The notes beneath the pieces are model-generated. The model did no database searches, was not told the DNA's origin, and was given only the letters and a program-made list of their open reading frames with translations. Source: Armatimonadota bacterium (GTDB lineage: Bacteria; Armatimonadota; UBA5829). Taken from it: 56,182 nt of DNA. A program made the translations under genes and the position numbers. Where the stretch lies: assembly GCA_023474015.1 (NCBI GenBank), contig JAMCYN010000007.1, positions 1 to 56,182 of the forward strand, written 5' to 3'. Below, one piece after another: positions 25,262-35,360 of this stretch; position 1 is the stretch's first letter; every line of letters begins with the position of its first letter.

Positions 25262-26067
25262 TAAAAGTGGCGCTCACAATCGCGGCGTCGGATTCGAGCG
25301 GTGGAGCCGGAATTCAGGCGGACCTGGCGGTCTTCCGTGAGATGGGGGTCCATGGGGTCTGCGCGGTAACCAACGTGACCGCCCAAAACTCGCGCGGCGT
25401 GCACAAGGTCTGGAAGGTCGCGCCGAAGATCATCGCGGCTCAGATCGACGCCGTGACACGAGATTTCAAGGTCGGCGCGTGCAAGATCGGGATGCTATAC
25501 TCTCCGCAAGTGGTCGATTTGACCGCCGAGCGCATACACAGGCGCGAGATACCCAACGTGGTGCTTGACCCGGTAATGGCCGCCAAGCACGGCGAGGTCC
25601 TCCTGACTCCGGCGGCGGTCAAGCGCATGAAACGTTGGCTGATCCCAAAGGTGACGCTGATCACGCCGAACGCGCACGAGGCCGAGGCGCTCACGGGGAT
25701 AGCCGTAACGGACATTTCGACCGCTCGCGACGCCGCGAAGGCATTAGTTGAGATGGGCGCGAAGTCGGCACTGGTTAAGGGTGGGCACATCGAAGGCGAG
25801 CCTATTGATGTGTTATACAATGGTCAAGATTTCACCGAATTCTTAGACAAACGGCTCGACAAGAACATGCACGGCACAGGCTGTGTCCTGAGCGCCGCCA
25901 TTGCCGCAAGGCTCGCGCTGGGCGATAGCATCGAAGATGCGGTCGGATACGCGAAGAGCTATATCTCAAAGGCAATCGACCACTCGGTCAGGCTGGGCAA
26001 AGGTGGGCTGGATTATTATGTGGGCACGGTTTCCGGACCGGATTCGGAGATCCGGCATGGGCTTTAG
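25258..26067 (+). CDS. thiD: Hydroxymethylpyrimidine/phosphomethylpyrimidine kinase ThiD
   Basis: A 269-aa ribokinase-fold enzyme that phosphorylates HMP to HMP-PP for thiamine synthesis. The start AASDSSGGAGIQADL (9-23) is the HMP-binding signature, followed by GVCAVTNVTAQNSRGV, VLDPVMAAKHG and the anion-hole motif HGTGCVLSAAIA near residue 205. It overlaps the upstream HAD gene (ATGA). The last codons (about 26041-26067) contain CCGGATTCGGAGATCCGG and run into a repeat hairpin, so the C-terminal residues may have been changed by repeat insertion. No other thi gene is in the window. Confidence 0.93.
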   Translation: MIKVALTIAASDSSGGAGIQADLAVFREMGVHGVCAVTNVTAQNSRGVHKVWKVAPKIIAAQIDAVTRDFKVGACKIGMLYSPQVVDLTAERIHRREIPNVVLDPVMAAKHGEVLLTPAAVKRMKRWLIPKVTLITPNAHEAEALTGIAVTDISTARDAAKALVEMGAKSALVKGGHIEGEPIDVLYNGQDFTEFLDKRLDKNMHGTGCVLSAAIAARLALGDSIEDAVGYAKSYISKAIDHSVRLGKGGLDYYVGTVSGPDSEIRHGL

Positions 26068-26150
26068 GGTGGCGATTCGGAGATCGCCACCCATCAGCGG
26101 AATTTTCGTCACGAAAACACGAAAGGGCGAAAGCACGAAAGGGGAAGGGT
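26060..26150. repeat. GGTGGCGAT hairpin and CGAAA octamer array
   Basis: 26060-26096 repeats 4139-4175 with one difference and includes the thiD stop codon. 26103-26150 is TTTCGTCACGAAAA followed by CACGAAAG, GGCGAAAG, CACGAAAG and the tip-like GGGGAAGGG. A MITE-like element follows directly. Confidence 0.7.
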
Positions 26151-26153
26151 TTG

Positions 26154-26337
26154 GTACACCGTAAGCCCTGAGTAGGCCAAGTGAAGTGATCAAGTTTTCA
26201 CTAACCTTGGTGGCCGTATCGAAGGGCGGTTCCGAAGGCACGGGCGTTGGTGCAAAGTTACCGGCCCTTCGATACGCCCGCCTACCATCTCAATAATATA
26301 TAACTTCTGCTGGGCTACTCAGGGCCTACGGTAGTGC
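26154..26337. mobile_element. MITE-like element, copy 3
   Basis: It carries the same inverted ends as the other copies and the CGTATCGAAGG / CCTTCGATACG inner pair, plus about 30 extra bases with TGATCA in the left part. The right flank (CAAGGTATAACGT, then TCTAACTTCTAACA heptamers) continues toward pyrG. Confidence 0.75.
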
Positions 26338-26386
26338 GTGTAGCGAGCAAGGTATAACGTGAGCGACCTCTACATCTAACTTCTAA

Positions 26387-28063
<1,677 letters not shown>

Positions 28064-28483
28064 TCAATCCGTGCCCAATAAAGGAACCCCGATCTGTCTG
28101 GCGGCGTCAGCCAGCCGGACGTCCAATGTCGCGATCGGCAGATGCGAACGCATAGCGAGTTGCAGATAAGCTGCATCATAGGCAGAGAGATTATGCGACC
28201 GAGCCAGCGAGAGGATGTCGTCAAGTGTCTGCTTCGGAGGAACTGCTTCGGCCTCTATCGGAAGCTTGCGAATCATGGACAGAAACTCCGCGCTCTCGGC
28301 GGGAGCGAGACGCCCGCGTCTCTCGCCCACTACCAAGGCATTGATGAGTTCCATACACCAGATCGAGGGAACGATCACTCCGCGCGAGCCGATCTCATCT
28401 TGAACGAACCTCGCATAACTATCGCCTTCATCCTCGAAACACCATGACATCGCCACAGAGCAATCCAACACGAATCGTCTCAA
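28064..28483 (-). CDS. vapC: VapC-type PIN-domain toxin
   Basis: A 139-aa PIN-domain endoribonuclease. The acidic metal site is visible: D7 in FVLDCSVAM, E45 in WCMELIN, then Asp in LSAYDAAYLQLA and in ATLDVRLADAA. VapC toxins cut tRNA or rRNA and are blocked by the partner VapB. The start overlaps the vapB stop by 4 bases, the usual coupled arrangement. It converges with pyrG with no gap. Confidence 0.9.
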   Translation of the reverse strand: MRRFVLDCSVAMSWCFEDEGDSYARFVQDEIGSRGVIVPSIWCMELINALVVGERRGRLAPAESAEFLSMIRKLPIEAEAVPPKQTLDDILSLARSHNLSAYDAAYLQLAMRSHLPIATLDVRLADAARQIGVPLLGTD

Positions 28484-28722
28484 AAACGTCGGCCCTCCTC
28501 GATCAATTCGCGTATGGATAGGCCGTTCAATTTGCGCCCCTTGGCGAACTTGCGCATAGCCTCTACTGTCGCCTGCACGTCTTGCTCATCCGTCGTGTCC
28601 ATCGGCACCAGCTTTGCCACAGGCACCCCATGCTTGGTTATGGTAATCCTCTCACCGCGCGCCACGCGTTCCAGCAACTGCGCGAGATGCGTCTTCGCTT
28701 CGTAGGAGCCTACTGTTTCCAT
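28480..28722 (-). CDS. vapB: VapB antitoxin, Phd/YefM type
   Basis: An 80-aa antitoxin. The N-terminal METVGSYEAKTHLAQLLERV and GERITITKHGVPVAKLVP are the Phd/YefM DNA-binding fold; the C-terminal tail (KGRKLNGLSIRELIEEGRRF) should wrap the toxin. The ATG at 28722 is preferred because AAGGTGAT precedes it; an in-frame GTG at 28731 lies inside that ribosome site. The operator just upstream suggests autoregulation with VapC as co-repressor. Confidence 0.88.
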   Translation of the reverse strand: METVGSYEAKTHLAQLLERVARGERITITKHGVPVAKLVPMDTTDEQDVQATVEAMRKFAKGRKLNGLSIRELIEEGRRF

Positions 28723-28732
28723 TGCAATCACC

Positions 28733-28753
28733 TTAGACTAGTCTAAGACTAGT
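28733..28753. promoter_or_regulatory. VapB operator, nested palindromes
   Basis: TTAGACTAGTCTAA (28733-28746) is a perfect 14-bp palindrome, and ACTAGTCTAAGACTAGT (28737-28753) is a second, odd-centred one sharing its right half. Both are built from AGACTAGT words. They overlap the vapB -10 box and the expected transcript start. Confidence 0.75.
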
Positions 28754-28779
28754 TTACCATCTTTCTCCGTTCTTGTAAA
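28751..28779 (-). promoter_or_regulatory. vapBC promoter
   Basis: On the minus strand TTTACA (28774-28779), 17-base spacer, TAAACT (28751-28756). The operator covers the -10 edge. Confidence 0.65.
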
Positions 28780-28806
28780 CAGATAACAGCGCCCGCTCCC
28801 TGCCCA

Positions 28807-29940
28807 TCAACTCATAATAATCCGCGTAACATTCGCCGACACCGCCTCGATCAACTCCCCCGCGTGCTCCATCGCATAATCGAGCGACACGGGGCCGGGG
28901 ACGATGCTGAACGCGGCGGTGAGGCCCATATCGAAGAGCGTGCGGATATCGCCCGACACTGATCCGGCTATCGCCACCACGGGCACGCCGAGCCTCGATG
29001 TCCGTTTCAGGACCCCGCCGATGGTCTTGCCGTAGGCGGTCTGCTCGTCAATCCTGCCCTCGCCGGTGATCACCAGGTCCGCTCCCGCAAGCGCTTCATC
29101 AAACTTCGCCGCGTCCAGGACCATATCAATGCCTGAGCGGAGTCTTGCATTCAAAAACGCGGCGAGGCCTGCCCCGAGTCCGCCTGCTGCGCCCGCGCCG
29201 GGCATTTCCGCGACATCCTTGCCCAGATCGCGCTTTATCACCTCGGAGTAGTTCACCAGAGCTGCGTCGAGTTGCGTTACCATCTCCGGCGTGGCGCCCT
29301 TCTGCGGGCCGAAAATGGCTGACGCGCCCTGTGGGCCACATAACGGATTTGTAACATCGCATGCCACTTCGACAGCAACTTTATCCACCGGAAACTCGAA
29401 GCCGGATATATCTATGCGAGCAAGATCGGCGAACGCCGCGCCGCCGGGGGACAGCTCATTGCCATCCATATCGAGGAACCTCGCGCCCAAGGCAGCCATT
29501 GCGCCCGCGCCGCCGTCATTGGTCGCGCTGCCGCCGATACCGATCACGATCTTCTCAACTCCGGCCCGCACGGCGGCCAGAATCAGCTCGCCAGTTCCGT
29601 AGGTGCTTGTGATAAGGGGGTTGCGCTCGTCATTGGTGAGCAGACAGAGGCCCGAGGCAGCGGCCATCTCTATCGCGGCGGTCCGGCCATCGCCCATGAT
29701 CCCGTAGAACGACTCGATCACGCGCATCAGGGGGTCATGAACCATCACATGCCGAAGCTCCCCACCGGTCGTTCGCACGAGGGCGTTGACCGTCCCCTCG
29801 CCGCCGTCAGCCAACGGGACCTTCACGATCTCGACGGGCCGCGAGCCCGCGCCGAGTTCGATCCCGCGCGCGATAGCATCACACGCCTCCACCGACGAGA
29901 GGCTGCCTTTGAAAGAGTCGGGGCAGATGATGATTTTCAA
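28807..29940 (-). CDS. glxK: Glycerate 2-kinase (GlxK/GarK family)
   Basis: A 377-aa kinase that phosphorylates D-glycerate with ATP to 2-phosphoglycerate. The opening KIIICPDSFKGSLSS, the ADGGEGTVNAL motif near 47, IGIGGSATNDGGAGA near 135 and VITGEGRIDEQTAYGK near 285 are all family hallmarks. Length matches the family. The likely start is TTG at 29940. It has no metabolic partner nearby: vapBC lies downstream and rpsI upstream. A GC-rich hairpin (29964-29991) sits in the 80-bp gap to rpsI. Confidence 0.93.
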   Translation of the reverse strand: MKIIICPDSFKGSLSSVEACDAIARGIELGAGSRPVEIVKVPLADGGEGTVNALVRTTGGELRHVMVHDPLMRVIESFYGIMGDGRTAAIEMAAASGLCLLTNDERNPLITSTYGTGELILAAVRAGVEKIVIGIGGSATNDGGAGAMAALGARFLDMDGNELSPGGAAFADLARIDISGFEFPVDKVAVEVACDVTNPLCGPQGASAIFGPQKGATPEMVTQLDAALVNYSEVIKRDLGKDVAEMPGAGAAGGLGAGLAAFLNARLRSGIDMVLDAAKFDEALAGADLVITGEGRIDEQTAYGKTIGGVLKRTSRLGVPVVAIAGSVSGDIRTLFDMGLTAAFSIVPGPVSLDYAMEHAGELIEAVSANVTRIIMS

Positions 29941-30022
29941 CTTGTCATCCGTACAAGAGTAATGGTCCGGAGGCGGGATAGCCGCCGGACCAAGTGGTAT
30001 CGTCCGAAACAGACGGTGCGCC

Positions 30023-30418
30023 TTAGCGCTTGGAGAACTGGAACCCTCTCCTGGCCCGCTTGCGTCCGTATTTCTTTCGCTCTTTCACCCTCGGGTCTCG
30101 GGTCAGGAAGCCCTGGCGTCGGAGCGGGGTGCGCATGTCGTCGCCAACCTGCAGCAGGGCCTTGCTGATGCCGTGCCTTATCGAACCGGCCTGACCGGCG
30201 ATCCCGCCGCCCTTGCATCTGGCTATGACATCATACTTGCCCATCGCATCCACGGCCTCGAACGGCTGCATGATGAGCAGTTCGAGGGCCTTGCGACCGA
30301 CATACTTGGCCATGGGCACGTCGTTAATCGTGACCGTCCCCTCACCCGGCTTCAGCCACACCCTGGCCGTCGCGTTCTTTCTATGACCCGTACCGTAGTA
30401 TTTTGCGGTCTGTTCCAA
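30023..30418 (-). CDS. rpsI: 30S ribosomal protein S9
   Basis: 131 aa with the family start YYGTGHRKNATARV, the middle GGGIAGQAGSIRHGI and the conserved end RRGFQFSKR whose last Arg reaches the P-site tRNA. It starts with TTG behind GGAGGATAAG. It is the last gene of the superoperon, 20 bp after rplM. A 29964-29991 hairpin follows but has no U-run, so the operon terminator is not clear. Confidence 0.96.
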   Translation of the reverse strand: MEQTAKYYGTGHRKNATARVWLKPGEGTVTINDVPMAKYVGRKALELLIMQPFEAVDAMGKYDVIARCKGGGIAGQAGSIRHGISKALLQVGDDMRTPLRRQGFLTRDPRVKERKKYGRKRARRGFQFSKR

Positions 30419-30438
30419 TACTTATCCTCCGTAGAGTT

Positions 30439-30870
30439 CTAACTAAACTTGATTTCTTCCGGCATCTGCGCCTCGTGATCGTGATCGGGCCCAGCATAGA
30501 CTCTGAGCTTCTTGAGCGTGGCATCGCCGAGCTTGTTGTGCGGAAGCATACCCTTTACAGCTCTCATAACGGCCTTGACGGGGGTCTTCTCCATCATCTC
30601 GGCCCTACTGACGCTCTTCAACCCACCCGGATAACCCGAGTGCCGATAGATCAGTTCCCCGGGCTTGTTGGCGCCGGTCAATACACACTTATCCGCATTC
30701 ACGATAATCACATGATCGCCGGTATCCACATGCGGTGTGAAGATGGGCTTGTTCTTGCCCCTCAGGATCTTGGCTGCCTCAACGGCGAGCCTTCCCAACG
30801 GCATACCCTCGGCGTTGATCAAATACCACTTCCTCGTCAGTTCTTCCCGCTTCGCAAAAAATGTACCCAT
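30439..30870 (-). CDS. rplM: 50S ribosomal protein L13
   Basis: 143 aa of the L13 family, an early assembly protein. Landmarks are [26 protein letters not shown] and [19 protein letters not shown]. The ATG at 30870 follows GAGGATATTT; a TTG one codon earlier is less likely. It lies 12 bp after truA. Confidence 0.96.
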   Translation of the reverse strand: MGTFFAKREELTRKWYLINAEGMPLGRLAVEAAKILRGKNKPIFTPHVDTGDHVIIVNADKCVLTGANKPGELIYRHSGYPGGLKSVSRAEMMEKTPVKAVMRAVKGMLPHNKLGDATLKKLRVYAGPDHDHEAQMPEEIKFS

Positions 30871-30882
30871 CAAATATCCTCT

Positions 30883-31617
30883 TCAGTACTCAACTTCCAC
30901 AAGGCACAAACCCTGCGGAGGGGCGGTTTTCCCTGCCAGCCTTCGATCACAGGCCGCCAGTATCCCCGGTATTTCAGAGCCGCATCTCTCGCCCAGGCCC
31001 ACCTCGACCAGTGTGCCGACGATGACTCTAACCATCGAACGCAAGAATGCGTTCGCCTTTAACTCAATAATAACACGCTCACCGATCCGCTGGATTTCCA
31101 GCTTAATCAGATTGCGGACCGTGGTTCCGGTCTCGCTGCCCGAACACGCAAACGATGAAAAATCGTGAACCCCCATAAGGCAGTCCGCCGCCTCACTCAT
31201 CGCCTTAACATCGAGCGGCCTGTTCACGTGCCATCTATACCGGCCCATCAGCGCGCTCTTCACGTCCCGGTTCAGTATATCATACTTATAGAGCCTGGAG
31301 ATCGCCGAGTACCTCGAATGAAACCCCGCATCGACCTCGATTGCCTCCAGGGCCGCTATGTCCCTCGGAAGCATGCTATTCATCGCAATGCAGATTCGCT
31401 CTATCGGAATCGTGCCCTCAGTGTGGAAGTTGATCACCTGTCCCGCGGCATGCACCCCGGTATCAGTGCGGCCCGAACCGTAAACGGTCACTTCCTCCTT
31501 GACGATCTCCGAAAGAACTCTCTCAAGCTCCCCCTGGACCGTCGGCACGCCCGGCTGAAACTGAAAGCCGAAGTAATCAGTGCCATCGTACTCGACGACG
31601 ACTTTAATATTGCGCAC
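30883..31617 (-). CDS. truA: tRNA pseudouridine(38-40) synthase TruA
   Basis: A 244-aa pseudouridine synthase acting on the anticodon stem of tRNAs. The catalytic Asp is D52 in YGSGRTDTGVHA; further motifs are FHSRYSAISRLYKY and RSMVRVIVGTLVEVG. It starts with GTG at 31617. Its place between rplQ and rplM matches Firmicutes and Cyanobacteria. A repeat hairpin separates it from rplQ. Confidence 0.94.
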   Translation of the reverse strand: MRNIKVVVEYDGTDYFGFQFQPGVPTVQGELERVLSEIVKEEVTVYGSGRTDTGVHAAGQVINFHTEGTIPIERICIAMNSMLPRDIAALEAIEVDAGFHSRYSAISRLYKYDILNRDVKSALMGRYRWHVNRPLDVKAMSEAADCLMGVHDFSSFACSGSETGTTVRNLIKLEIQRIGERVIIELKANAFLRSMVRVIVGTLVEVGLGERCGSEIPGILAACDRRLAGKTAPPQGLCLVEVEY

Positions 31618-31650
31618 TTACCTGCTCCAGTGTTACCAGGCAGCTTACCA

Positions 31651-31780
31651 TTAATCACGAAAGGACGAAAGGAGCGAAAACACGAAATTAGGAACGGAAG
31701 GGAAGTTGTGGGCTATGAGTTATAATTCTTAACCCCCTTCCCCTTTCGTTCTTTCGTATTTTTCGTTCTTTCGTGATTAA
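31651..31780. repeat. CGAAA octamer hairpin with perfect 13-bp ends
   Basis: The ends TTAATCACGAAAG and CTTTCGTGATTAA are perfect inverted repeats. Inside are GACGAAAG, CACGAAAT and, on the other arm, CTTTCGTT and CTTTCGTA. The tip region has GGAACGGAAGGGAAG and CCCCCTTCCCC. It fills the truA-rplQ gap. Confidence 0.8.
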
Positions 31781-31789
31781 AGAATCCAA

Positions 31790-32218
31790 TCAGTCTACCG
31801 CAAGCTCCAGCTTAACGACCGGCGCCGCGTCGCCCCTGCGGAACCCGATCTTCGTCAGTCGGGTGAATCCGCTCTGCTTGTCGGCGAACTTCGGCGCGAT
31901 CACGTCGAAGAGCCGCTTGACTGGGTCCTGTGCGACCATCTCCTCGCGCATCGCCTTCTGCTCCTTGCCGTGGACGTTGAGCATCCCCTTCGGCGGATGC
32001 GGAGGCGGCAGGATCTTTCGCGCCTCCCGCCTGGCGTGCACGGTGTTCTCCTTGGCCGTAGTGATCAGCTTCTCGGCGATCCGGCGCGCCTCCTTGGCCC
32101 GCGGTTCAGTCGTCTCGATCTTTTCGTACATTATCAATGATCTGACCAGCCCATGCAACAGGGCCATCCTCTGATCGGAAGGCAGACCAAGTTTTCTTCC
32201 AGCAACACGATGTCGCAT
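31790..32218 (-). CDS. rplQ: 50S ribosomal protein L17
   Basis: 142 aa, longer than the usual 115-125. The core motifs are MRHRVAGRKLGLPSDQRMAL and IETTEPRAKEARRIAEKLIT. Between the helix ending EARKI and the VKRLFDVIAPKF segment there is an insertion of about 25 residues (around 70-97, starting LPPPHPPKG). The C-terminal beta hairpin is normal (TRLTKIGFRRGDAAP). It follows rpoA by 21 bp. Confidence 0.95.
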   Translation of the reverse strand: MRHRVAGRKLGLPSDQRMALLHGLVRSLIMYEKIETTEPRAKEARRIAEKLITTAKENTVHARREARKILPPPHPPKGMLNVHGKEQKAMREEMVAQDPVKRLFDVIAPKFADKQSGFTRLTKIGFRRGDAAPVVKLELAVD

Positions 32219-32239
32219 TATCTAATACCGCCTTATTCG

Positions 32240-33358
32240 TTACTCTACAGGCTCTTCCTCAGCCTCTTCTTCGACTTCCTCGGCTTCGGCCTGCTCAGTC
32301 TCTCCGGCTTCCTCGCCGGCCTCCAGATCCTCGGCCTCCTCGTCCTCGAACTCTTCCTCTTCCTCGTCATCCGTGGGCGGAAGAATCCTGAGCTCGCCGC
32401 GCTCGCCGCTCGACCTAAGAGACAGGTTAAGCGATTCCAGCTTATCCCTAACCTCATTCAAGGACTTCCTGCCGAAGTTCCTGATGTTCATGAGGTCGGC
32501 CTCAGTCAACTGAACCAGTTCGTGAATCGTAAGAACATTCGCCTTCTTCAGGCAGTTGTAGGTCCTCACCGAGAAATCGAGTTCCTCGATCCTCGCGTCA
32601 GGCGGCCCAGGCAGCATGCCCATGCCGGAGTCACCGTAATCCGCGCCGACACCCTTAGGCTTCCGCGCGAAATCGAAGAACAGCCTGAACTGCCTATCAA
32701 GTATCTTCGCGGCCTCACTGACCGCGTCGGACGGCATCACGGTGCCGTTGGTGGTAACTTCGAGCACCAGCCGATCATAGTTGGTCTTGTGCCCCACCCT
32801 CGTGGGCTCCACCGTGTAGCTGACCTTCCGAACCGGCGCGAATATCGCGCCGACCGGTATAATCCCGATTGTCTGCTTGGCCTTCTCCTGCTTTTCCGGC
32901 AGGACGTAGCCCTTGCCACGCTCGACGGTCATTTCCGCGCGCAAATTCGCGGTTTCGTCGTCCAGCGTCGCGATATGCAGTTCGGGGTTGACTATATCGA
33001 TCTCCGGCGGCGTTTGAATATCCGCCCCCGTGACCTCTCCCGGACCGTGAACATCGATTCTGATGATCTGGGGCTCTTCATCACTCGCGCCATCCACATC
33101 CATGCGGACATAAAGCTCCCGCAGGTTGAGGATCATCTCGGTGGTGTCCTCTCTGACGCCCGGTATTGTCGAAAACTGATGCAGCACTCCATCGATTTTA
33201 ATGGATGTAATTGCCGCTCCAGGTATAGATGCCAGCAGGACTCTGCGAAGAGAGTTGCCAAGCGTATAACCAAACCCCTGTTCAAGTGGCTCCGCGACAA
33301 ACTTGCCGTAAGTGGCACCGTCCTCCAGAATCTCGATGCGCGGCGCTACCATATCCAT
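32240..33358 (-). CDS. rpoA: RNA polymerase alpha subunit
   Basis: A 372-aa alpha subunit. The N-terminal assembly domain includes EPLEQGFGYTLGNSLRRVLL (27-46). The C-terminal domain (about 255-320) has ELDFSVRTYNCLKKANVLT and NIRNFGRKSLNEVRDKL for DNA and activator contacts. A tail of about 48 residues follows, nearly all Glu, Asp and Ala (from DDEEEEEFEDEEAED), which most alpha subunits lack. GGAGG lies 10 bases before the ATG. Confidence 0.96.
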   Translation of the reverse strand: MDMVAPRIEILEDGATYGKFVAEPLEQGFGYTLGNSLRRVLLASIPGAAITSIKIDGVLHQFSTIPGVREDTTEMILNLRELYVRMDVDGASDEEPQIIRIDVHGPGEVTGADIQTPPEIDIVNPELHIATLDDETANLRAEMTVERGKGYVLPEKQEKAKQTIGIIPVGAIFAPVRKVSYTVEPTRVGHKTNYDRLVLEVTTNGTVMPSDAVSEAAKILDRQFRLFFDFARKPKGVGADYGDSGMGMLPGPPDARIEELDFSVRTYNCLKKANVLTIHELVQLTEADLMNIRNFGRKSLNEVRDKLESLNLSLRSSGERGELRILPPTDDEEEEEFEDEEAEDLEAGEEAGETEQAEAEEVEEEAEEEPVE

Positions 33359-33375
33359 ATTGTGGTCGCCTCCGT

Positions 33376-34011
33376 TTACCTCGAATAGAACTCGACTATT
33401 AACGATTCCTGCACGTCCGTATCGATCTCGTCCCTTCCCGGGGCGGATACGATTGACCCTTTGAGCTGGTTCGCGTCGAACTGCAGCCAGGCCGGCAAGG
33501 CTCTTCCGCCCGCCGCCTCGATGGCGCTCACGAGCGGCGGGATCTTTCGCGCGCCCTCGACCACCTCTACTGCGTCATTCGGACGTACCTGGTAAGAGGC
33601 GATGTTAACCCTCTTGCCATTAACCGCGATATGCCTGTGTGACACGAACTGACGTGCCTGGGCCCTCGATGTGGCCAGCCCCAAACGATAGACCACGTTG
33701 TCCAGGCGCATCTCCAAGAGCTGGAGTACGTTCTCGCCCGTGACGCCCGTGCGCCTGGTGGCCTCTTTCATATAGTTACGGAACTGGCCTTCCCTAACAC
33801 CATAGATACGGCGCATCTTCTGCTTCTCGCGAAGCTGCACTCCGTAGTCGGAGAGCTTACTCGGCCTTCCACTCTTCTGCGAACGCATCCCAGGTGGATA
33901 TGGCCTTTTCTCCACGGCACATTTGCGGGAATAGCACCTATCGCCCTTTAAATAAAGTTTGACTCCCTCACGCCTGCATTTTCTGCAAACGGGGTTTCCT
34001 TCGGATCCCAT
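33376..34011 (-). CDS. rpsD: 30S ribosomal protein S4, zinc-binding form
   Basis: 211 aa. C9, C12, C26 and C31 form the N-terminal zinc site (VCRKCRREG then CYSRKC). The S4 RNA-binding motif is [20 protein letters not shown] with [14 protein letters not shown]4 starts assembly of the 16S body and often represses its own operon. Its location inside the alpha operon fits that. Confidence 0.96.
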   Translation of the reverse strand: MGSEGNPVCRKCRREGVKLYLKGDRCYSRKCAVEKRPYPPGMRSQKSGRPSKLSDYGVQLREKQKMRRIYGVREGQFRNYMKEATRRTGVTGENVLQLLEMRLDNVVYRLGLATSRAQARQFVSHRHIAVNGKRVNIASYQVRPNDAVEVVEGARKIPPLVSAIEAAGGRALPAWLQFDANQLKGSIVSAPGRDEIDTDVQESLIVEFYSR

Positions 34012-34028
34012 ATGCTAATCGTCTCCTG

Positions 34029-34424
34029 TTACACTCTTCGTCTCTTTGGCGGGCGGCAGCCGTTGTGCGGGATCGGGGTGCAGTCCTTGATCAGGACCAC
34101 TTCCAACCCCACCGCCTGCAGCGAGCGAATGGCCGTCTCTCTGCCCGAACCCGGGCCCTTGACGTATACGTCCACGCGCTTCATGCCATTCTCCATGGCC
34201 TTGCGCGCCGCATTTTCGGCGGCCAACTGCGCCGCGAACGGTGTGCTCTTCTTGTTGCCCTTGAAGCCCACCTGGCCCGCGCTGCACCACGAAACCACCG
34301 CGCCGGTCATATCAGTTATCGAAATAATCGTATTGTTAAACGTGCTCTTAATATGCGCCACGCCCTGAACGATGTTTTTCTTCTCTTTCGCCTTCGAGCG
34401 CCCCGCTGCTGCTTTTCTTACCAA
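34029..34424 (-). CDS. rpsK: 30S ribosomal protein S11
   Basis: 131 aa with [20 protein letters not shown], the [14 protein letters not shown] segment and the conserved end [16 protein letters not shown]. It starts with TTG at 34424, six bases behind GGAGGG. An array hairpin separates it from rpsM. Confidence 0.96.
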   Translation of the reverse strand: MVRKAAAGRSKAKEKKNIVQGVAHIKSTFNNTIISITDMTGAVVSWCSAGQVGFKGNKKSTPFAAQLAAENAARKAMENGMKRVDVYVKGPGSGRETAIRSLQAVGLEVVLIKDCTPIPHNGCRPPKRRRV

Positions 34425-34433
34425 GTTTTCCCT

Positions 34434-34500
34434 CCGAGGTCCGAGGTCGGAAGTCCGAGGTCCGAACTTCTAACTCCTATCTTCTAACTCCTGAGTTCTC
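34434..34500. repeat. Heptamer-array hairpin, units GAGGTCC and GGAGTTA
   Basis: The left arm is GAGGTCC, GAGGTCG, GAAGTCC, GAGGTCC. The right arm on the minus strand is GAACTCA, GGAGTTA, GAAGATA, GGAGTTA, GAAGTTC. The two arms match less well than elsewhere. It fills the rpsK-rpsM gap. Confidence 0.7.
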
Positions 34501-34870
34501 ACTTCTTGCGCCTGACTCCGACGGTTCTCCTCGGGCCTTTGCGCATACGAGCATTGGTCTTGGTCCTCTGGCCTCGCACAGGCAGACCACGGCGATGCCT
34601 CAGTCCCCTGTAGGAGCCGATTTCCATCAGTCTCCTGATGCTCATCGCAAGCTCCCTGCGAAGATCGCCTTCGACCGTAAACTCGCCTTCTATAACTCGT
34701 CTCAGTTCAGAGACTTCACCTTCCGTCAGGTCGCGCATCTTTCTATCGGGGTCGACTCCAGCCTTGTCCACTATTTTCACGGCGCTGGAGTGGCCGATCC
34801 CGTAGATATAGGTCAGCGCGTATTCTACTTTCTTATCCCTGGGAAGGTCTACACCTGCAATTCTCGCCAA
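34499..34870 (-). CDS. rpsM: 30S ribosomal protein S13
   Basis: 123 aa: [20 protein letters not shown] at the start, the helix-two-turn-helix region, [20 protein letters not shown] and a basic tail that reaches the P-site tRNA. It starts with TTG at 34870, ten bases after GGAGGG. Confidence 0.96.
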   Translation of the reverse strand: MARIAGVDLPRDKKVEYALTYIYGIGHSSAVKIVDKAGVDPDRKMRDLTEGEVSELRRVIEGEFTVEGDLRRELAMSIRRLMEIGSYRGLRHRRGLPVRGQRTKTNARMRKGPRRTVGVRRKK

Positions 34871-34923
34871 GCTACGTTACCCTCCAATCAAAATCACCAA
34901 ATCCCGGCGTACCGGGGGCACTC

Positions 34924-35040
34924 TTAACCTTGTCGTTGTTTGTGCTTCGGATACTGCTTGCAGATCACGCGGATTACACCTTTCCGCTTGATCACTTTGC
35001 ACTTATCGCACATCGGTTTTACTGAAGCTCTTACCTTCAT
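34924..35040 (-). CDS. rpmJ: 50S ribosomal protein L36, zinc-binding form
   Basis: 38 aa starting [20 protein letters not shown] and ending KHKQRQG. C11, C14, C27 and H33 form the zinc site of the C+ form. It lies between infA and rpsM, its usual place. The 100-bp gap to infA shows no other feature. Confidence 0.95.
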   Translation of the reverse strand: MKVRASVKPMCDKCKVIKRKGVIRVICKQYPKHKQRQG

Positions 35041-35141
35041 CTATTTGCTTGTCCTCTCGAAAACGTAGTCGCACCCGGTTCAAGTCCGGCGTCCTATCTT
35101 TGGATGTGACAAACGCCAGACCAGCCGCGAACCATCGGCTC

Positions 35142-35360
35142 CTACTTGTAACGATATATAATCCTCCCGCGAGTGAGGTCATACGGGCTAAGTTCGAGCA
35201 GCACCCTGTCGCCCGGCAAGATCTTGATAAAGTGCATCCTTATCTTGCCCGAAACGTGTGCCAGCACCGTATGGCCGTTCGGGAGTTCCACGCGGAACAT
35301 TGCGTTCGGCAATGACTCCGAAACGCGTCCTTCTACTTCTATGGCTTTTTCTTTAGCCAT
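35142..35360 (-). CDS. infA: Translation initiation factor IF-1
   Basis: 72 aa, a single OB-fold domain ([50 protein letters not shown]) that binds the ribosomal A site. It overlaps the map 3' end by 8 bases, so translation is coupled. Confidence 0.96.
   Translation of the reverse strand: MAKEKAIEVEGRVSESLPNAMFRVELPNGHTVLAHVSGKIRMHFIKILPGDRVLLELSPYDLTRGRIIYRYK

Noticed and set aside
29964..29991. Hairpin after rpsI considered as the superoperon terminator
   Set aside because: GGTCCGG-type arms form a stem, but there is no U-run on the minus strand; it may only be a repeat hairpin.
35060..35100. GGTTCAAGTCCGG resembling a tRNA T-loop
   Set aside because: No acceptor, D or anticodon stems can be formed around it on either strand.
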